This document shows, piece after piece, positions 14,624-21,002 of a stretch of 22,470 nt of DNA. The first letter of the stretch is position 1, and every line of letters starts with the position of its first letter. The notes beneath the pieces were generated by a model. That model ran no database searches and was not told where the DNA came from. It worked only from the letters and a program-made list of their open reading frames with translations. The position numbers and the translations under genes were made by a program. Origin of the DNA: an uncultured Oscillospiraceae bacterium (GTDB lineage: Bacteria; Bacillota; Clostridia; Oscillospirales; Acutalibacteraceae); the NCBI GenBank assembly GCA_958448165.1, contig CAUDCW010000020.1, positions 1 to 22,470 on the forward strand. Reading direction: 5' to 3'.

Positions 14624-14821
14624 CTACCTCGCTTTCTCAATCCTTTGTTTTTTCTTACACTGTCCCATTACTCCGTTGCACATTTCGCACGTTCTCCAAT
14701 GCTCGCAAGCGTCGCTTTTCGGGCATTTCTTCCCTGCAAATTTGCTGCCCCAGTTCCAGCACTCCGTACCACCAGTCCTGCGGCAATGCCAGTAAACGCA
14801 TAATCTCTCTTTATGTGCCAC
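14624..14821 (-). CDS. Small cysteine-rich, probable zinc-binding protein
   Basis: 65 aa from a GTG at 14821, chosen because GAGAGGT lies 7-8 nt upstream; the longer frame would run deep into parA. It contains CVYWHC, then ECWNW, KCPKSDACEHWRTCEMC and QCKKK: about nine Cys and two His, likely one or two zinc sites. Begins just after the parA stop. An overlapping frame starting at an ATG near 14807 is open too but looks less protein-like. Function unknown. Confidence 0.68.
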   Translation of the reverse strand: MAHKERLCVYWHCRRTGGTECWNWGSKFAGKKCPKSDACEHWRTCEMCNGVMGQCKKKQRIEKAR

Positions 14822-14826
14822 GCTTG

Positions 14827-15615
14827 CTACCTCTCTTTCCCTGTATACGCTGTTACAAATTTCTTGTACCCCTGCGCCGCCCCGCAGCATGGGCTATACT
14901 CATAAATCGGCTTACGCATGAAAGTATTTTCTGCTACTTTCTTGGAATACCGAATAATACCCAAAATATTAAAATCTGTCTTTTGTCCCAGCCACTCTAC
15001 GCCTGCCGCCTCGCCGTCTGTGTTCTGGTATGACGTAATCAGCACGCCTGCCAGCTTTAATGCTGGGTTAAATGCCTTTGCGTCCTCTATCTGTTCTGTC
15101 ACAATGTCCAGCCCCTCTAAAGCGTCCTCGTCCACCTTTACGGGTACTATTACCTCGTCCGTGATTGCCAGCGCATTTACAACATTAAGCCCAATATCCG
15201 GCGGGTTATCAATGATGCAGTAATCATACTTGCCGTATATGGTGCAATCTCCGTAATACTGCACCTTTGCATATACCAGCGCTTTGTATCTCTCTATCTG
15301 GTTTTCGCTGTCCTCTTTGGTTAAATTCCATGTAGCCCCAAATAGTGACATATTCGCCGTTACAATGTCGATGCCCTCATACTCTGTATGCTGTATCAGC
15401 TCGTCTGCGCTTTCCCAGTCCCCAGCCAGCAGCCTTGTAACTGGTGCTACGTTCTCTGCATCATATCTGCTGTACGCCTTGCTTAAGTTTCCCTGTTTAT
15501 CGTTGTCAATCAGCAGCACCTTATAGCCTCGCCTGTAAAGCTCATACGCCATGTTTGCCGCTGTAAAGGTCTTGGCTACGCCACCCTTTAAGTTCAAAAT
15601 GCTTATTGTTTTCAT
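14827..15615 (-). CDS. ParA-family partition ATPase
   Basis: 262 aa. The deviant Walker A KGGVAKT at 10-16 has the signature lysine K10; LLIDNDKQGN at 34-43 is the Walker A' block; YCIIDNPPDIGL near 132-143 is the switch/Walker B region; then VIVPVKVDEDALEGLD. This is the MinD/ParA fold used for plasmid or episome segregation. Together with the parB-like gene two small genes downstream it forms a par module. There is no N-terminal HTH, as in the shorter type Ib-like ParAs, though 262 aa is somewhat longer than many of those. Confidence 0.94.
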   Translation of the reverse strand: MKTISILNLKGGVAKTFTAANMAYELYRRGYKVLLIDNDKQGNLSKAYSRYDAENVAPVTRLLAGDWESADELIQHTEYEGIDIVTANMSLFGATWNLTKEDSENQIERYKALVYAKVQYYGDCTIYGKYDYCIIDNPPDIGLNVVNALAITDEVIVPVKVDEDALEGLDIVTEQIEDAKAFNPALKLAGVLITSYQNTDGEAAGVEWLGQKTDFNILGIIRYSKKVAENTFMRKPIYEYSPCCGAAQGYKKFVTAYTGKER

Positions 15616-15642
15616 TCTTTGCCTCTCTTTCCTGCGTCGCCT

Positions 15643-16053
15643 CTAACGCATGGTTACTGTTTCCTGCTCTTTTGTAAGCTCGTCTGAATGTAATAAATAC
15701 TGCTCTATCAGCTGCGCTGCTGGCTGCCAGCCATAGCAGACGGCGGTATAATAGCCCTGCTGCCGCAGATACTCTAACCACTCTTTCTGTTTCTTGGTCG
15801 TCGTGTTCTTGCCTGCCTTAAGCTCTATGTAAAGCCCATGATACCCAGCCCGTGCAGCTGGTAGCATAATATCCGGCACGCCAGCCTTTACGCCCTGCCT
15901 CTTAAGCGCCACCGCTGTTGCTGCATCACGTTTGCCGCCGTTTGGCACATGATACATATATTGCAGTTCCGGCATAAGCCCTGTTCTGTATGCAGCCCAG
16001 TTAAATAATGCCTCTTGATGCCCGCTTTCGTCGTCCAGTCTAAAGTTTCTCAT
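15643..16053 (-). CDS. VRR-NUC domain nuclease
   Basis: 136 aa. A stand-alone PD-(D/E)xK nuclease of the VRR-NUC family: E14 in HQEALF, YHVPNGGKR (34-42), GVPDIML with D61, YIELKAGKN with E77 and K79, and Q89 of the following helix. Such phage proteins resemble structure-selective nucleases acting on branched DNA. Placed between parA and a small Cys-rich gene in the replication region. A GAAAGCGAGG element lies 8 nt before the ATG at 16053. Confidence 0.92.
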   Translation of the reverse strand: MRNFRLDDESGHQEALFNWAAYRTGLMPELQYMYHVPNGGKRDAATAVALKRQGVKAGVPDIMLPAARAGYHGLYIELKAGKNTTTKKQKEWLEYLRQQGYYTAVCYGWQPAAQLIEQYLLHSDELTKEQETVTMR

Positions 16054-16285
16054 TTTCTCGCCTCGCTTTCTGCTTAAATTCTACATACTGGCAAATTCTG
16101 AAAAGCAGCCCGTCCTTATGCGGCTTGCTGTTCTCTATCGCCAAAAGCGTTATTGTTTCCTCGCTTTGTAGTCCCACATTTCCCAGTACGTCCCAGCGGC
16201 ATATATCGTAATATCTGCACCGCAGGCAGCAGCGCTTACAGTCCTTGCCTTTCTGGAATAACCAGTATTTAATTTTTTCTATCAT
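16040..16285 (-). CDS. Small hypothetical protein with cysteine cluster
   Basis: 81 aa from ATG 16285 (MIEKIKYWLFQKGKDCKRCC); a longer frame reaches 16378 but overlaps the 41-aa membrane protein, so the internal start with GAAAGGG upstream is preferred. C16, C19, C20, C23 and C29 form a tight cluster (DCKRCCLRCRYYDIC) that could bind zinc. A second part (ETITLLAIENSKPHKDGLLF) is unremarkable. It overlaps the VRR-NUC start by 14 nt. No family recognised. Confidence 0.65.
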   Translation of the reverse strand: MIEKIKYWLFQKGKDCKRCCLRCRYYDICRWDVLGNVGLQSEETITLLAIENSKPHKDGLLFRICQYVEFKQKARRENEKL

Positions 16286-16316
16286 GTTTTCTGCCCTTTC
16301 TGCTGCCGTTGTTTTT

Positions 16317-16442
16317 TCAGCTCTCCTGCTGTTCAAAAATAGCCGCCGCAATTCTAAACGCCAGATATGCTGCCACAATCAGCGCCAGCAGTCCGGCTAT
16401 TATCAACACTGCTGCAATGGCAATGCCCTTGATTATCTGCAT
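16317..16442 (-). CDS. Small single-pass membrane protein, 41 aa
   Basis: ATG at 16442, preceded by a run of seven G (GGGGGGG) that also encodes the end of rep; stop TGA 16317-16319. Nearly the whole protein is one hydrophobic helix (IAIAAVLIIAGLLALIVAAY, then LAFRIAAAIF) with a polar end EQQES. It could be a small inner-membrane effector; no holin assignment is justified from the sequence. Confidence 0.7.
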   Translation of the reverse strand: MQIIKGIAIAAVLIIAGLLALIVAAYLAFRIAAAIFEQQES

Positions 16443-16443
16443 T

Positions 16444-17211
16444 TCAGCCCCCCCTATCTGTTATTTTTACTAAGGTGTATCTTAAATACCCGTAGCCGTA
16501 ATACTCTGGGCTATGTACTCCCATGCTCACGCTATTCTTGTCCACGTAATAGCCCTTTATTGCTTTTGGCTCTTTCTTGAAATACTCACGGTCTGAAATT
16601 ATGTGATACTCTGGCTCTGGTCTTACTAAATTCTTGCTGCAATTCCAGCGCTTGCCCTGTAATGCTCCGTCAGTACCCCTTTTGTGCGTTCCTGTGTACT
16701 TGATTAAATAACTTGCCAGCTCTGCATAGTTGCCGCTGTCGTCCAGCGGGAATACCTTAACCCTGTTATGCCCCTCGTATGCCTTATACCAGCAGCGCTG
16801 TAAAATCTCTGTGTCAATTTTATTTACTACAAGATGGTGATGCCTCGCACCTTTCTTGCCTATCTCCATAACGTGTATGTATTTGAACTCTAACCCTGCT
16901 TTTCTGTACTCCTTTCTGCACTCCCTCAAAAATACGTCTATGTCCTGCCGCATCTGCTCTGGCGTTCTGTCCGGCTCTCCTTTCCTGCGGATATAGTCAA
17001 GCACTAAATGGTAGTCCCCATAGCCATAGTTTGCATTTATGAGTATCCTTAACTTTCTCTCTGCCTGTCTGGTGTTTACTTTCTCCTGCTCTTCTTTTGT
17101 TGGCTTTACTTTATCCCCTCTACTGATACCTTTCTTTTTGTATCTGCTGGTAAAGTACCTCTCTATCTCTATCGTATTTCCCGCTTTTGTTACCCTCTCT
17201 ACGTATGGCAT
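16444..17211 (-). CDS. HUH-type rolling-circle replication initiator (Rep)
   Basis: 255 aa from ATG 17211 (MPYVERVTKAGNTIEIERYF), chosen over the 17250 frame start because AGAGAGGT lies 6 nt upstream. Motif 1-like YHLVLDY (67-73), HUH motif GARHHHLVVN (121-130, metal-binding H124-H126), and the Tyr motif YAELASYLIKYTG with Y168 and Y172 as candidate nicking tyrosines. These are the landmarks of rolling-circle Reps related to filamentous-phage G2P and plasmid Reps. It would nick a double-strand origin and start leading-strand synthesis by host polymerase. The gap before it contains inverted repeats and an antisense transcription unit. Confidence 0.88.
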   Translation of the reverse strand: MPYVERVTKAGNTIEIERYFTSRYKKKGISRGDKVKPTKEEQEKVNTRQAERKLRILINANYGYGDYHLVLDYIRRKGEPDRTPEQMRQDIDVFLRECRKEYRKAGLEFKYIHVMEIGKKGARHHHLVVNKIDTEILQRCWYKAYEGHNRVKVFPLDDSGNYAELASYLIKYTGTHKRGTDGALQGKRWNCSKNLVRPEPEYHIISDREYFKKEPKAIKGYYVDKNSVSMGVHSPEYYGYGYLRYTLVKITDRGG

Positions 17212-17234
17212 ATATCTACCTCTCTGTCGGTTCG

Positions 17235-17276
17235 TTAATACTTTTATCAAGTGTTAAAACGGGCTGCCTGCCCGTT
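17235..17276. repeat. Two adjacent inverted repeats upstream of rep (candidate origin or operator)
   Basis: IR1: TTAATACTT (17235-17243) and AAGTGTTAA (17249-17257), 9-bp arms with one mismatch and a 5-nt loop. IR2: AACGGGC (17258-17264) and GCCCGTT (17270-17276), perfect 7-bp arms, loop TGCCT. They lie 24-65 nt before the rep ATG, where rolling-circle double-strand origins or Rep operators are often found. Confidence 0.55.
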
Positions 17277-17283
17277 AAATTTC

Positions 17284-17312
17284 TTGACTTTGCGCCATAC
17301 ATAGCTTATAAT
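17284..17312 (+). promoter_or_regulatory. Plus-strand promoter TTGACT-17-TATAAT
   Basis: -35 TTGACT (17284-17289), 17-nt spacer, consensus -10 TATAAT (17307-17312). It points away from rep and against every gene in the window. The only thing downstream is a short stretch ending in a strong terminator. Confidence 0.78.
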
Positions 17313-17318
17313 TTTTAT

Positions 17319-17383
17319 AGTATTTCAAAGCTGTATAGCTTAGCGCCTATGGTGTTTCCCCACCGTAGGCGCTTTTATTTTTT
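17319..17383 (+). ncRNA. Putative antisense small RNA upstream of rep
   Basis: Predicted start near 17317-17319 and end in the U-tract near 17383, about 65 nt, with no ORF. It holds a small AGCT-GTAT-AGCT hairpin (17329-17340) and the 13-bp terminator hairpin. It is fully antisense to any minus-strand mRNA that runs from the upstream genes into rep. In rolling-circle plasmids such counter-transcribed RNAs limit Rep synthesis and copy number; that role is inferred here. Confidence 0.62.
17342..17383 (+). terminator. Strong plus-strand intrinsic terminator
   Basis: AGCGCCTATGGTG (17342-17354) pairs with CACCGTAGGCGCT (17361-17373): 13 bp with one T-G wobble, loop TTTCCC, followed by TTTATTTTTT. 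The U-tract exists only on the plus strand, so it ends plus-strand transcription; it abuts the stop codon of the convergent gene. Confidence 0.87.
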
Positions 17384-17910
17384 CATGTTTCCTGCCGCTC
17401 TCTTATGCGGCTTAAGGCATACTCATAAGCCCGTCTATATGCAGCTGTGCAAGTGTTGGCGGTACAGCAGTTCTCATACCCCATAAGGCTACATAATCTA
17501 CGCTCGTAACAATGCTTGCACTCATGCAGCTTTGCGTAGTCGCTCGCTGCCCGCTCCTGCCGCTTTTCCTCATATCGCATATATGCTTTAATCTGGCTCG
17601 CATCTATAACCGCAATTCCCAGCGTATTTGCTGTATGTATTTCTCTGTCCATTCCCTCTGTTATGCCGTATTTCACGCCCGCAATAACAAAATCGCAGCC
17701 TTTCAGCAGCGCAAGCCCAGCAGCCATGCCCCTTGCCCGCTCTTCCGGCTTTTTATCGTCCATGCACTGCGTCATATATAAATGCGGCGTAATGGGTGCT
17801 AAGCCTGCCTCTAATGCCTGCCGTGTCAGCTGCTGCGCATAATCTATGTTTCTGTCCAGCTCTGCGCCGTCTTTCGCCCTGTATGGGCTGCATATATAAA
17901 CCTTTCTCAT
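17383..17910 (-). CDS. Nucleoside 2-deoxyribosyltransferase-like protein (DUF4406/DUF7768-type) with Cys-rich tail
   Basis: 175 aa. Residues 1-105 have the Rossmann-like pattern of this family: MRKVYICSPYRA, NIDYAQQLTRQALEAGLAPI, PHLYMTQCMDD, LLKGCDFVIAG and GITEGMDREIHTANTLGI (the GM..E region usually holds the active-site acid). Related proteins act on nucleotides or deoxynucleosides, but many phage members are uncharacterised. The C-terminal 60 residues contain a cysteine cluster (HECKHCYERRLCS, then NCCTANTC), possibly metal-binding, beyond the usual domain. Overlaps its upstream gene by 4 nt (17907-17910). Confidence 0.82.
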   Translation of the reverse strand: MRKVYICSPYRAKDGAELDRNIDYAQQLTRQALEAGLAPITPHLYMTQCMDDKKPEERARGMAAGLALLKGCDFVIAGVKYGITEGMDREIHTANTLGIAVIDASQIKAYMRYEEKRQERAASDYAKLHECKHCYERRLCSLMGYENCCTANTCTAAYRRAYEYALSRIRERQET

Positions 17911-18227
17911 GCCTTTTTACCCGCTTTCTGTTGCGCCTCTGCCCGTGCCTGTTCATTCCCTGCCAGATATGCCGCTAAGTGCATCAGCTCGTCTGCGTCT
18001 TTTTCTTCAATAAAATCACAATCAACGCAGCATTTGTAGTACCCCGTAATTTGTAAATATCCGTCGTATACTTCCTGCGGTGTCTTGCACTGCTTTAAAT
18101 CATTTATCAAAGCTGTAAGTAGCATTATTGCTTTTATGCCTGTCTCGCCGCCTTTTCCGTGTATCCCTACTGTAATCTGCCGCATTTTTGTTGCACCGTC
18201 TGCTCCTAAAATTGTTTTACTCTTCAT
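17907..18227 (-). CDS. Hypothetical protein
   Basis: 106 aa, MKSKTILGADGATKMRQITV. A short beta segment (ITVGIHGKGG), a helix (GIKAIMLLTALINDLKQC), a CCVDCDF cysteine group near residue 66 and a basic Ala/Gln-rich tail. GAAAGCGAGG precedes the ATG. No family recognised. Starts within the last codons of the 84-aa upstream gene and ends over the start of the next gene. Confidence 0.72.
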   Translation of the reverse strand: MKSKTILGADGATKMRQITVGIHGKGGETGIKAIMLLTALINDLKQCKTPQEVYDGYLQITGYYKCCVDCDFIEEKDADELMHLAAYLAGNEQARAEAQQKAGKKA

Positions 18228-18471
18228 TCTGTACCTCGCTTTCTTCCTTAAACCCAGCTAAAAGCATAGTCATTGCATCTATCGCTGTATCAAAATGTTT
18301 TCCCAGCTCTGCTGCATCAATAAGCCCCTGCTTTGTGTTTCTTCCGTTCCCTTTTATTACTTGCGTTTGCAAAATAGGTTTTAACTGGCTAAGCCCAGCT
18401 ATGCTGTTCTCTAACTCTTCCTCACTCACGCAGATTTTTACATAGCCCTTGCCGATATGTTCAACACTCAT
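18217..18471 (-). CDS. Hypothetical protein, 84 aa
   Basis: Starts MSVEHIGKGYVKICVSEEEL; GGAAGAGG precedes the ATG. Mostly helical, with AAELGKHFDTAIDAMTMLLA towards the end. No Cys cluster or known motif. It overlaps the double OB-fold gene upstream by 11 nt and the next gene downstream by 11 nt. Function unknown. Confidence 0.7.
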   Translation of the reverse strand: MSVEHIGKGYVKICVSEEELENSIAGLSQLKPILQTQVIKGNGRNTKQGLIDAAELGKHFDTAIDAMTMLLAGFKEESEVQNEE

Positions 18472-19189
18472 TTTCTGCCTCTTCCTTTCTTCTAATCAGC
18501 CGTACCGATACCTCATAAGCTGTGCGCTGTTCTCTTTCTCCTGTGGCTGCATCAAGCACCTTTTCATACTGGCGGCTCTGATACCGTCCCAGCAGCTCTA
18601 CAGTGTCGCCCTGCTGCCACTGCGCCGCCTCGTCTGCCTGTTCCTGCCAGCAGATGCACGGTAAAAAGCAGCTGCCGCCTGTAAGCTCATTTCTTACCTT
18701 TACCGTAATATCAGTAATGCGCTTGCCTCTTGGCGTTTCTCTGTATGTTGGCTTATTCGCTATAACGCCTCTTACTGCTGCCTCGTCCTGCTCTACTGCC
18801 TTTTCTGATAACGCCACAAAATCTGCCAGAATATATACCAGCAGTCTACCGCTCTGGAAGTCCTTAAGCGTCTGCACCTTGCCTGTCAGTAAAAGCCTGC
18901 TGCCCTCTACAAATTCCTGCATAACGTCAAACTCTATGCCGCTGCAAGCCCTGTATGGTACGTCCTCTGCAAATACTACCGTTACCTCGTCCGGCACGCC
19001 GCTTGGTCTTACCGTTTCCAACTTTGCCACATAACCACAAAACGGCAGCCCGCATAGCTGCTTAATTTTCTCAATCTGTGTAAGCGTTCCTACCAGTCCC
19101 GCTGCATTTTCCTTGATGCCGCCACCTGTAAGCTCGTCCATGATTGCAGTATCTAAATCCCGTAAAAAATCCGGCTTTTTCTTTGTCAT
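18461..19189 (-). CDS. Double OB-fold protein, SSB/PriB-like
   Basis: 242 aa. Two successive beta-barrel-like regions are visible. The first (about 50-130) includes GYVAKLETVRPSGVPDEVTV and GSRLLLTGKVQTLKDF. The second (about 140-232) includes VIANKPTYRETPRGKRITDI, CFLPCICWQEQADEA and GDTVELLGRYQSRQYEK. The second pattern strongly resembles the SSB OB-fold (variable strand, W, GD/GxVxxxGRxxSR). There is no acidic SSB tip. It probably binds ssDNA in replication, alongside the separate classical SSB. A region before it (1-45) is helical. Confidence 0.75.
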   Translation of the reverse strand: MTKKKPDFLRDLDTAIMDELTGGGIKENAAGLVGTLTQIEKIKQLCGLPFCGYVAKLETVRPSGVPDEVTVVFAEDVPYRACSGIEFDVMQEFVEGSRLLLTGKVQTLKDFQSGRLLVYILADFVALSEKAVEQDEAAVRGVIANKPTYRETPRGKRITDITVKVRNELTGGSCFLPCICWQEQADEAAQWQQGDTVELLGRYQSRQYEKVLDAATGEREQRTAYEVSVRLIRRKEEAENEC

Positions 19190-19509
19190 ACTTCCTGCCC
19201 TTTCCTTTCCTGTATGTATATGGTGTAGTAAAGTGACATCTGCAAATCACTAAACTTATACTGCACTGTCTGGTCTGGCTCTAATGGTTTCATAAGCCCC
19301 AGCTCTTTCCAGCGTCTGTGCGTTATCTCCGGCACTGCCCTAAACTTCTTTACCTCATGCTCGCTGTATTTTCGGTGTTCCTCGCTTATCTCATGGTCTG
19401 CAAACGGTTTGAACGCTGCCAGATACCCTACGTAAACCTCTGCTTTTCCCTCGATAATGCGCAGGCGGTCTGAACTCTCCAGCGTGCCTATAAATTCCTC
19501 TACTGTCAC
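19186..19509 (-). CDS. Hypothetical protein, 107 aa
   Basis: GTG start at 19509 with GAGAGG 6 nt upstream. Sequence begins VEEFIGTLESSDRLRIIEGK and continues with an AEVYVGYLAAF strand pair and charged helices; C-terminus SLYYTIYIQERKGQEV. This looks like the small family often found near replication genes in Clostridia phages, but I cannot name it. Its stop overlaps the next start by 4 nt. Confidence 0.72.
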   Translation of the reverse strand: MTVEEFIGTLESSDRLRIIEGKAEVYVGYLAAFKPFADHEISEEHRKYSEHEVKKFRAVPEITHRRWKELGLMKPLEPDQTVQYKFSDLQMSLYYTIYIQERKGQEV

Positions 19510-19521
19510 TGTCTGCCTCTC

Positions 19522-19863
19522 CTACTTCTCTGGCATTTCGTACAGCCTCGGTATTACTGCTGCAAACGGCTGTACGTTCATGCCGCCCCTTATTACGGCT
19601 GCACCGCCAGCCGTAAACAGATAGCTTACGCACGCTTTCTGTATCTCGTCCAGCACCTCTAAGCAGCGCTCTTTTGTGGCATACTCTCCAATTTCTTCTA
19701 AACACCCGTCACTTATGCAAATTACGTGGCGCTTTTTGTCTGCCTCTGCGCCGCCTCTCTTTTTCTTTATGTCCTCGTACTCTCCATACTCTACGCAGGC
19801 GTAATTACCGCCCAGTCTATACAGCTTTTCTTTATTCTGGCTGCGTATATATACCTCGCTCAT
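19522..19863 (-). CDS. Small conserved phage protein, unknown function
   Basis: 113 aa. The pattern YIRSQNKEKLYRLGG ... IGEYATKERCLEVLDEIQKA is common in Firmicutes phages and mobile elements: a short beta domain that begins with a RSQ/TQDK motif and a helix after LGxYxTxERAxEVLxEI. The biochemical role is unknown. AGGAG for this gene lies over the end of the upstream gene. Confidence 0.75.
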   Translation of the reverse strand: MSEVYIRSQNKEKLYRLGGNYACVEYGEYEDIKKKRGGAEADKKRHVICISDGCLEEIGEYATKERCLEVLDEIQKACVSYLFTAGGAAVIRGGMNVQPFAAVIPRLYEMPEK

Positions 19864-19868
19864 TGCCT

Positions 19869-20111
19869 TTATCTCCTTGCCTCTAAGTTTTCCATTTCAG
19901 AAATGCAGTTTGACGGTATCAGCTCATAAGCTGCCGCCTCTATTTCTGTAAGCGCCTCTTTGTACTCAATGTATCCCCACGCCTGCCGTGCTATCTCTGG
20001 TACGTTCTGCCGTTCCTCGAAATTTTCTATATGTAAAATCTCGTTTCCCTGCGGCTTTGGAAATGTTCCCAGCGATAACGGGCGTAAAGGGCTGTAATAT
20101 CTGTGGCTCAT
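19869..20111 (-). CDS. LPD28-like small protein
   Basis: 80 aa: SHRYYSPLRPLSLGTFPKPQ, IENFEERQNVPEIARQAWGY, IEYKEALTEIEAAAYELIPS. The order RP-x-GT-x-P, NFxxR and AWGYIEY resembles what I recall as the LPD28 domain (a large-polyvalent-protein-associated domain found alone in many mobile elements). Role unknown. Overlaps the upstream membrane-protein gene by 4 nt. Confidence 0.68.
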   Translation of the reverse strand: MSHRYYSPLRPLSLGTFPKPQGNEILHIENFEERQNVPEIARQAWGYIEYKEALTEIEAAAYELIPSNCISEMENLEARR

Positions 20112-20476
20112 TCTCCCGCCCCGCTTTCCTCTTTATGTTCTTGGTAGCCCTCTAAATAGCCTAATGCCTCTACGTCAATTTCCTTGCCGTCCTTACCGTC
20201 GCTGTTTATCCGAATTTTGCCGTAGTAGGAATAAATACAGCAGCCGTCATAGTCGTATACTCTTATACTGCCCTCTGTGGCTGCCTCTGGTGTTTCAATA
20301 ACCAGCGGCTCTGCCTGCTGCATCTGCGCTGCTACCTGTTCGTCTGTTACTGGCTCGCTGTTCTTTCCTCTGTACCAGATAGCCAGCATAAACAAAATGA
20401 TTGCCAGCACGCCTGCCGCTATAACGGCTGCGCACTGTATCAGTTTCTTAACTGCCTGTCGTTTTCGTTTTCTCAT
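20108..20476 (-). CDS. Membrane-anchored hypothetical protein
   Basis: 122 aa. Strongly basic N-terminus (MRKRKRQAVKKL), one membrane helix (IQCAAVIAAGVLAIILFMLA, IWY), then a polar outside domain (VYDYDGCCIYSYYGKI, EIDVEALGYL) and an acidic end. By the positive-inside rule the C-terminal domain is extracytoplasmic. GAAAGCGAGG precedes the ATG. No family recognised. Confidence 0.75.
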   Translation of the reverse strand: MRKRKRQAVKKLIQCAAVIAAGVLAIILFMLAIWYRGKNSEPVTDEQVAAQMQQAEPLVIETPEAATEGSIRVYDYDGCCIYSYYGKIRINSDGKDGKEIDVEALGYLEGYQEHKEESGAGE

Positions 20477-21002
20477 TTCCTGCCTCGCTTTCCTCTATCA
20501 TTGCAGCCCTGCTACGCCGTTCTATCCCCGTAGCCATAAACGCTATTTTCATATCTCTTTCGTTAAATTCGTCGTAGTCTCCTACTGGTGCATCTTCTGG
20601 GAAAATCTTCTGTGCCTGTATGAAAGCGTCCATAAATGTACTTAATTCCTCATAAAATACGTTTCTGTAAAATTCAAACTCTAACTCTATTTCGATTTTC
20701 TGCGCTTTCGTGCAATATATGCCGATTTTCTTCCGCCGTCCGTATGGCTTGTATGCTGTTCTGTCAGATTTAGCACCCATGACCTTATACATACACTGCC
20801 GCAGCAGTTTTATTTCGTGCTTTCCGTTGTAGGAAAATATCGTATATTCATACTCTTCCTTTTGCAGTTCGTCTAAGGAATTTATACCGTTATCCTTAAG
20901 CAGCTTTGCAAGTTTCTTTTGCGCTGTCGTTTTCTCGCCGCCTACGCCCCGCTCTGCCAGTGCTTGCAGCTTTTTAATACGCTGTATTGTTTTTTCGTCC
21001 AT
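20448..21002 (-). CDS. DUF2786-like protein
   Basis: 184 aa from ATG 21002 (MDEKTIQRIKKLQALAERGV), preferred over the frame start at 21026 because AGAGAGGG lies 6-7 nt upstream. The N-terminal IKKLQALAERG and TTAQKKLAKLLKDNGI match the DUF2786 helical motif. The central part (KLLRQCMYKVMGA, YCTKAQKIEIELEFEFYRNV) continues the family pattern. DUF2786 proteins are frequent in phages and plasmids; function unknown. Overlaps the downstream membrane protein gene by 29 nt. Confidence 0.82.
   Translation of the reverse strand: MDEKTIQRIKKLQALAERGVGGEKTTAQKKLAKLLKDNGINSLDELQKEEYEYTIFSYNGKHEIKLLRQCMYKVMGAKSDRTAYKPYGRRKKIGIYCTKAQKIEIELEFEFYRNVFYEELSTFMDAFIQAQKIFPEDAPVGDYDEFNERDMKIAFMATGIERRSRAAMIEESEAGNEKTKTTGS

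Noticed and set aside
14660..14807. Alternative ORF starting MRLLALPQDWW in the Cys-rich gene region
   Set aside because: Open and with a possible ribosome site, but the other frame has a regular Cys/His pattern expected of a small zinc protein; kept only as a remark.
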